Under the pieces are notes generated by a model. It ran no database searches, had not been told where the DNA came from, and saw only the letters and a program-made list of their open reading frames with translations. From Epiperipatus broadwayi (lineage: Eukaryota; Onychophora; Udeonychophora; Euonychophora; Peripatidae), in contig JAQFVV010006200.1 in NCBI GenBank assembly GCA_028023455.1, positions 3,109,738 through 3,173,737 of the forward strand: a DNA stretch of 64,000 bases. The letters are read 5' to 3'. The stretch's first letter is position 1; each line of letters begins with the position of its first letter. Positions 57,060 to 64,000 of the stretch are shown here, piece by piece. The position numbers and the translations under genes are program-made.

Positions 57060-58430
57060 TTTAGCAGGATATATTCTATTTGCCCTCTCCAATTTTTGCT
57101 GCAACTCTCTCCATATTGGAGGTGGTAGTTCTTCATCTGATAAAGACATCAGTTCTGATGACCATCTTTGGTTCATCCTTCTTTGACTATTTAAGTAGAT
57201 ATTTCACTCATATCTCTTCTTTACATGTGGCTGATTTTCCATGTTAAAGTATTGCATGATCGCTGTATGCAGTATTGGTTGATCAATCCTCTTGTTTGTC
57301 TGGATTGTTTTCTGCATATTCCTAAAAATCTCTTCAATATTTCTATAGCTTAGGCCCAGCATGATTTGCTGCACTGTTGCAAGCATGTTATGTCAAATGG
57401 TTCTTAGAATCTGTCCCTCTGATAATGAAAAGGCAGTTAGGGACTTCAACTTGGCTACCTGTCGGTAGAAGAACTGAGTAAGGGTTTCTTGCGGTACCTC
57501 TGGATATTTTTCTTGGGAGATCTTATGCAGAAGCCAGTCTTGACATTCTTCACTCTAAAAACTCCACATTAATGCATATCTGTAGTCACCAAAATTGTGG
57601 TTTAGTTCTCAACGTATGCCATCAGTCTTTGGCTGTCCCATGGAGATTATTGTAGGCTACATCAATCTTTTTGTCTTCCTACCAATTACTGAATTGAAAC
57701 ATTTCTTTTAAACACTTTAAATGTGGTAATGGGCTCTCCTATCTCTGCTCAAAGAGCTTTGATTTATATATTTTTCATTATAATTTGCTTCATTTGTCCA
57801 TAGTCTTTTCTATCCTTATCTACTCTTTTATCTTCTGTATACCGTATGCTTTTTTTTTTTGCATCCTTTTAATTTTTTTCTCTTTCACCCTGATAATTTT
57901 CACTTTCAATTGCTTTTAATCTCTGCTTCATATTTTTACTTTTGCAATCCTACCTGATGCACTTTTTGCAACTTTTCTTCCATATTAACCATTCTATCTT
58001 TTACTTTTATCATAGTCTTTCATCCCTTAAGTATATAGGTTCTTCTCACACCCTTAATTTATGCTATACGGCTTCATTTTTTTGCACTATGTCTTTTTCC
58101 ACCCAGTCTAGTCTTATACTTTCTAATTTTATTTCTTCTCTAATTAACATTTTCTTTCACCACCTTTATTTCTTATTCTACTGCTGAAATATTTTGACTT
58201 AGCTTTTTCTCTACTGCTTCTATTGCATTTTGTATCTGATCTACCCTATCCCTCATCTCTTGCTTCACTTCTTCCGTCTTTTCCAGTATATTCTGCTGAC
58301 TTTCTTTCATCTTCATCATATGAAGTTGATTTTCTTTCATTTCTAGTATCTTCTCCATTAAATTCTGTTGCTGCTTATTTAGCATTACCATCAAAAGCTT
58401 CATTATCATCTGCATCTGTTTGCTCATTTG
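57060..58430 (-). pseudogene. Gag-like region of the LTR element, broken
   Basis: Reading the minus strand: a Met/Gln/Lys/Glu-rich coiled coil (58173-58427, 84 codons), a degraded linker, a retrotransposon-gag-like part (about 57430-57730) including 'YNNLHGTAKD' followed by Trp, and a 'QETLTQFFYRQVAKLKSL' stretch, and then 57204-57386 with 'QQIMLGLSYRNIEEIF'. These follow the order of Ty3/Gypsy-type gag (hydrophobic 'L.G.A..W', then 'E.L..FF.R....LK', then 'GL'). Several stops and at least one frameshift break it. No zinc knuckle is seen. Plus-strand frames over this stretch are shadows. Confidence 0.6.
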
Positions 58431-58439
58431 TTTTTTACA

Positions 58440-59690
58440 CTACTTGGAGATTTTTGAGAAAAAAAAAAAAAGGATTATCTTCTTCCCCTGCTATCTCCTC
58501 AGTTATCAAATCATAACACTTCTTCCAATTCCATACTTATATGTATTACTATATTTACAAATAAAATTCTTGTTTTCCTACAGTAGCTCTAAATTCTGTT
58601 ACCACTATTTCTTAACGATTAATTCTTTATTCTCTTTAAATATCTACCCCACCCTGTCTTGGTTTAGCTGAGCACATGCCAAATTCCCATCAAGGTCCTT
58701 CACTTGCCATATTATGTCCTACTTTCAAACTTTCTAATGTCCAATTAAACAAAATTATCTTTTATAAATATAACACAGGATGTATTTATTTTCTTACCAC
58801 AGAAACAAATTTCATAAAATATATAGGGAGTATGAGCACACTTTCACATGACCCACCACTCTCCACACCATCTCATAACACTAATACTCTTGAACACATA
58901 TATGTTGAAAAGATAAATAATCACCAATATACGCATTTCATGCTAAATCAGCAATCATCAGTTGGTCCAGATTACCATCTCTACACATATATGCTATAAG
59001 TGCTCAAATATATGTTAAGATAGCCAATCCTCATACTTTAATGGACAGGTTTCAATCTACTCCACACTCCAACTCTTCAACCGTTCATCCAACTGAAAAT
59101 CTGATGATGGAATGCTCAAAGAACACCCTGAGGCTGAGATTCTTGTCAAACCCATGTGTACATGTATATACATTTTATTCTCATTATTGGCAATACTTGT
59201 CAAGCAACTTTTTCTGTGATAAATCTATTTTCACATAAATCAACAAGGTTCCTTTTATAAATCTATATTTAAAATGAAGCACTTAAAGTCCCCCCCCCCC
59301 TTCTACAAAATGTCAAACTTGTTTTAAAAAACGAAACAAATTTATTCTATTTAATTTTTATTTTTTTTATCATTCAAATCTATATATATCTCAAGGTGTA
59401 TATAGTTAATTCATAGTGCCTCACATTTCAGGCACTGTATTATCTATATAAAAATATATCTATCACAGGGATTCATGACAATAGAATCGGGTCCATGTTG
59501 CAAGCTCTATCTCACAATATATATATATATCAGGGATTTGTGTACTTTGAGTCCCATATCTCAGGGATTCATGTACTTTATAAGAATCCCACATTGTCGC
59601 TACTAAAAAAATGTCCAAGATATGTGGTTAGTGTAATCAGTCCCATACTGATGCGTCATATTATAAATATATACATAAATATCGTAACTG
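58440..59690. other. Internal region of the LTR element upstream of gag
   Basis: No conserved motif recognised. It has a poly(C) run (59290-59301) and three repeats of CAGGGATT(C/T)(A/G)TG near 59466, 59532 and 59564. Open frames here are short and not protein-like. Confidence 0.4.
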
Positions 59691-59691
59691 A

Positions 59692-61905
59692 CAGAACTGC
59701 ACAACCCACATAAAAAATCACCCAAGAGCAATCTATATGTGCATTCCACATTCTGATATCACAGAATATTTTTTTCTTTTACAGCCTGCTAAGGTTAGGA
59801 AGGAACAAGAGATTTAATTATTTTACTTAAGTTATTGATAGCAAATAACAATGACAAACTGCCAAAAATAAAGGGACAAACATAGTAAGTATATACAAAA
59901 TGACACACATTGGCAGTACTTTAGTTAATTGATTTATAAATTAATTCATAGGAAATAAACCTTTCTAAATCTTATTAGTATATTTTAATTGAAATTATGC
60001 ACAGATACTATATATGATAGCTTAAAGGTTTTAAACAATAGAGATTTGATAATTTTTAATTCAGGATATTATTATTATTAGATGTTTTTGAATAGATCCC
60101 AATCTACTACATAGACATCTCACCGCTCGCACCTCTCATTATCATTATTTTAACCTGCCCAATAAGGATAATACAATATTATCAATGAAGAATGATTTAA
60201 CTAATCGACTGTGTGCTCAATTACAAGTTATGATATTAGAAGACAATAAAATATTTGTAAAATACAGGAAATCACATCTATACTACAATAGTTTCTACAT
60301 AAGAGCAAATATGTGTAAATTATATGCATATGATAGAAATTAAACTTCTGTTGCATACTATTTTTTTTTTAAATATTTGGTAGGCATATTAGTGATTGAC
60401 AGATGCAAGCATATCACTGTAGACATGTATGAAATAAAGCAGAAATATACCATAGGAACTTTTCATCTACCGCACATCACTGTGCTAAAGGAATAATTAA
60501 GTTAAGAGATCAACCGTTTGAAAATGGTTTTACAATCACTTAATACTAGTAAGTTAAGTTAGAATGAGTTACAGATGTAACAAGCATAACCTGAATTGAT
60601 GGCTAACAATTGCCCATTTCTATCAATTATTTCATCTCAAAACACAATAATAGTTAGCTCAAACTAACATCTATTTACTATAACCTTAATCTAGCTTGTC
60701 TATGCAGCATGTTTACTCCATTCATAATTTATTAACTTGCTGATTTAACGTATTGTTGATTTTTTTTAAAAAGTGAAAATAACCAATTTAATTAACATGC
60801 GAACGTTTAGTAGCATGGCAAGAGATTGCGATTACAAGCTAACTGCCTTTTATAAAATAACTTTATACAATTATTGCTAAATTGTGGCATGATAAATAGA
60901 ACTACAATCTCTTGCCATACCTGCTCATACGCAGATTAAATAATTAACTATTTACTAACATGTTTCATCAGATGGGAGATAAATAATAATTAACTATTAA
61001 AGATTAATTTAAAGTTTATACTTTTATTCTTTCACCATCAAAAATTCAAATTCAGTCTTTAGGTATTGGTTTAATTTGGCAGAGTTTATTCTTAAAACCA
61101 TAGTTGTGGCGAATGAAGATTTAAATGACCGTTCAGACTTTATTAGAATGATTCGACAGTAATTTCATCTTAGTTTAATGTCTGATTCTGTAGCACTGGA
61201 CATCAGACTTCTCAGGTGAATACATAGAGGACACATGTTCGGGTGGTTTCTTCACTTGTTGAAGTCTTCTTTTTCAGGACCCATTAATGGGTTTTCAGCT
61301 TGCCCTGTAAGCTTGACACAGCAAGGCAGATAACGGCTTCTCTATTTTTGCAACTTGGATCTGGCTCAACAACAGAATAATTTTAATCCTCTTAATAACA
61401 GCATATGAAGAATAATGAAAACAGAATCACAATCGAAGAATAATGGTAGAATTCTGGAAACAGACTAGAATTATAACAGAAATTATATGTTTTGGAGCCA
61501 TCTTATCTGTAAAATTTGGATCCATTGCTCATCTTTTGAAGACTTTGATCTACTGGCTATCGCTAACTCCAAAGAATCTGCTGTGGTCCAGCTTATTTAT
61601 CTTTTTATTTTAATCTATTGATCTGTTTACAAACATTTCAATTACTTTTCCTAGAATGTCATTTCCACTTTAAATAATTTTAAACTAAATTTAGAATTAA
61701 TTAGCTTTTACAACTTTTTAGGAACTATTTTGTTTTTAATTTAACAAAATAACTTTATAATTAATTATACCATATATATTTACTTGTGCATATAAAATAC
61801 CTAAATAATTTATTAAAATTATTTAAAGTTTTTAATTTAAAACTTCATGCTTTAACATTACTGACATATAGTACTGTATATATATGTGTGCATATATGTA
61901 GCTTC
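59692..61905 (-). repeat. LTR copy B, with a 0.9-kb extra segment
   Basis: Colinear with copy A except that roughly 60168-61060 has no counterpart there. The junction in copy A reads AATAAGGATAATTGGTTTA; here ATAAGGATAAT is separated from TTGGTTTA by the extra segment. The copies differ at many places, by eye of the order of one base in seven. Confidence 0.8.
60168..61060. mobile_element. Unclassified 0.9-kb insertion in LTR copy B
   Basis: Defined only by absence from the other LTR. No clear target duplication or terminal repeats at its edges. Inside, ATGGCAAGAGATTG (from 60816) and its complement CAATCTCTTGCCAT (ending about 60918) form a hairpin with a roughly 75-nt loop. Alternatively copy A suffered a deletion. 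Confidence 0.45.
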
Positions 61906-62444
61906 AATATCGATTTATTCTTATAAATATCCAAAAACTTGTGAAACACTATATTCTTTACAAATCAATATCAAATATATTTTAAAAAGATATTGAATTT
62001 TGATAAATATAACAGCTGTTGTAGTGAAGCATTCTACTTTTCAATAAATGTTTATTCTCATTTGTGCAATGATTATGAAAGTGATTTTGATATAATCGTT
62101 AGTTTTTGGTAAGAGAGGGGTGTATACTGTAACAATCTTCTTATCAAAAATGTCTTTTTAAATACAATGTAATTAAACAGACATTTCAAATAATAAGCTG
62201 ATTTACATAATATCTGTTAAAAATTCTCAAGGAGAGTAGTAGCAAATTGCAATAAATTTATTACCATAAAGTTTTCAGATTAAATAATTAACATAAATAT
62301 ACAATTTTTACTTTAAAAAAATTACAAAAAAAAAAAAAAACATTTTTCATTTAAAAAATTAGTGCTAAAATTAAAAATAATTACATAAAATGATATAGAT
62401 TAATTCATAAAAAAAAATTGAGATTGGAAGGTGTAATCATAATT

Positions 62445-62868
62445 AAGACTTTATCTTGTGTTTGAAAAAGTGGAAGTATACATTTATATAGTGACATCTG
62501 CAAAGCGGGTGTGTATTAGCTTATTAATATTATAGATTATAAAAACATCGCACTATATATAAAAAAAATAAATGTCTTGTTTACATATGTTTAATTATAA
62601 GAATGACGTATGGTAAATTCTAGAAATTTCATTGATGTCATTCATTTACGTAGTAAAAAAGTAATTTAAAGTGATCAATTAATAACTTCACGCTCTTCAT
62701 TTCAAACACTTCAGATTTGCCCATACATATACGGTTGGGTCGAAAATATAGATGATTCATTCTATATTTTCTTAAAGACTTGATCTTGTGTTTGAAAAAG
62801 TGGGAGTATTCATTTATATAGTGACATCTGCAAAGCGCATGTGTATTAGCTTATTAATATTATAAATT
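62445..62868. repeat. 94-bp direct repeat, two copies 330 bp apart
   Basis: 62445-62538 and 62775-62868 share ATCTTGTGTTTGAAAAAGTG, TTTATATAGTGACATCTGC and GTGTATTAGCTTATTAATAT with few mismatches. The sequence between them is not repeated. Confidence 0.9.
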
Positions 62869-63339
62869 AAGATTCATATAGATTTTTATGTTTTAAATGA
62901 ATATCTTTTAATGTCTAATAACAAATGAAGAGGATTTTTTTAAAATAGCAATATATAGTTGTTTTTTAAAATTATTTTTTAGAATTAACTCATAGATTTC
63001 CATACAATAGATTTTTCTTTTTCTTGATCATTTTCAAAATAAAGAGTAGTTATAAAACTCTCCTAGTTTACATTTAAAATTTGCACTGGAAGAAATAATT
63101 CTAAGAATTATTTATGTAAGCATAAATAATCTACATCAAATGGCATTGCTAGTAAGATTCTGAGACTATTTCTAACTATTAGACTTACACAATGAAATGC
63201 AATGACATATACTGATCTATTCAGTGAGTGCTTTAACTTTTAGACTATTCTGGCAAATAGCTTGAAATTATCAAACACTAAGCTTTCAAACCTAATCTCT
63301 ATGTTCTGTTACACGGATCTGACTGGCTACTGGTTAACT

Positions 63340-63890
63340 TTTAGATGTCTAAAAGAACTTCATTAGATATATTTTACAGAAATTGTTATTTATTTAATTT
63401 ACATACAGGGATTTTTTTCTTTTTTACGTACTTTTATTATTAACAAAATATCACCAACAGCTTATAAAGATTCCAACCATGAAATAGATTCACTAATGAC
63501 TGTATTAAACCTTCAATTCTGCTACTATAGCTATAGACTGACATTAACTATGTGGTACATAGTTTATATTTGCTCAACACTTATAAATATTGGTATCTAA
63601 TTGGCAGGTTTGAACTCTTAACAAAAAAGTGATATATCCAATACATGTAGTTCATTAGGCATATTCTACAGAAATTATTTAATTTGCATATAGGTTTTCT
63701 TTAAAGTACCTTAATTTTAACAAAATTTCATAAAACAACTTGTAGAGATTCCAATCAGAAGATAAATTCAGAACTGACTTTATTAAGCTTTCAATTCTGC
63801 TATTATAGCTATAGGATGACATTAATTATATATAATTCATAGTTTGTTTGCCTAACTGACAAATATCAGTGTCAGATAAAATCTTATTTA
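63340..63890. repeat. Diverged tandem duplication, about 290-bp period
   Basis: Shared in the same order: ATATT(T/C)TACAGAAATT, AAAGATTCCAA / AGAGATTCCAA, TTCAATTCTGCTA, TATAGCTATAG and TGACATTAA. A weaker third unit may begin near 63100. Confidence 0.8.
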
Positions 63891-64000
63891 TAATGAAGAT
63901 GAGTACAATAACCATAAATTGACCTAAATCGAGCGACGAGATCTGGTAAAAAATAATAATAATAATTTAGAACTATATAAAAATTCCCTTTTTTAATATT

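Larger units (their letters stand above)
52266..61905 (-). mobile_element. Old LTR retrotransposon with gag-like region only, minus orientation
   Basis: Two long direct repeats (52266 to 56950, split by LINE copy 2, and 59692 to 61905, with an extra 0.9-kb segment) flank 2.7 kb of internal sequence. That contains a broken gag-like region on the minus strand (57060-58430). I see no protease, reverse transcriptase or integrase motif inside. So it looks like a gag-only element (as in TR-GAG elements) or an element whose pol was lost. The primer-binding site, polypurine tract and exact LTR ends were not identified. The LTRs have clearly diverged, so it is old. Confidence 0.6.
61906..64000. other. 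Right-edge AT-rich region with duplications
   Basis: No genes seen. Holds the 94-bp direct repeats (62445, 62775) and a diverged tandem duplication (63340-63890). Confidence 0.6.

Noticed and set aside
58223-58516. 97-codon plus-strand frame, Ser/Leu-rich
   Set aside because: Antisense shadow of the coiled-coil part of the gag-like region.
1-64000. CRISPR arrays, operons, riboswitches, prokaryotic origin
   Set aside because: Spliced gene, long introns and animal transposons rule out a bacterial or phage source; no regular spacer arrays seen.

Overview
The window is AT-rich DNA (about three quarters A+T by eye) with long introns, microsatellites and many transposable elements. It is animal nuclear DNA. 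One conserved host gene is recognisable. It is a LUC7-like (LUC7L/LUC7L2-type) U1 snRNP splicing factor on the minus strand, whose seven exons found here run from 39035 down to the stop codon at 708. I joined the exons by splice sites and reading phase; every junction is GT-AG and in phase, giving about 329 C-terminal residues. The first roughly 55 residues were not found and probably lie beyond the right edge. The host looks like an invertebrate with many RTE-like LINEs; a chelicerate or another AT-rich invertebrate would fit, but the sequence does not settle the phylum.

Layout: 1-707 is the 3' UTR side of the gene. 708-798 is the last coding exon. 799-7760 is an intron with a Mutator-like transposase relic and tandem repeats. 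7761-8033 is the arginine/serine-rich exon. 8034-25713 is an 17.7-kb intron holding a perfect 49-bp palindrome, a TA-flanked MITE, a piggyBac-family element carrying a nested retrocopy, and a 60-bp candidate cassette exon whose splice sites and phase fit the gene. 25714-25808 and 28873-29049 are exons. 29050-38086 is an intron with a Merlin DNA transposon (8-bp target duplication) that was itself hit by a piggyBac element (TTAA), a tRNA-like sequence and a small hAT element. 38087-39035 holds three closely spaced exons.

The right 25 kb (39036-64000) has no recognised host exon and is a graveyard of insertions, probably all inside or upstream of the first intron. It contains a 0.7-kb inverted repeat with a hammerhead-ribozyme-like core at its centre, tRNA-derived SINE-like repeats, two full-length but broken copies of one RTE-like LINE (each with target duplications), a second Merlin-type element, and an old LTR retrotransposon in minus orientation. 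The LTR element seems to carry only a gag-like region, and one of its LTRs was split by the second LINE copy.

The most interesting items are the hammerhead-like inverted repeat, the phase-compatible cassette exon, the perfect palindrome, the nested Merlin/piggyBac pair with a possible captured exon, and the gag-only LTR element. None of these was tested by search or folding; all come from reading the sequence.
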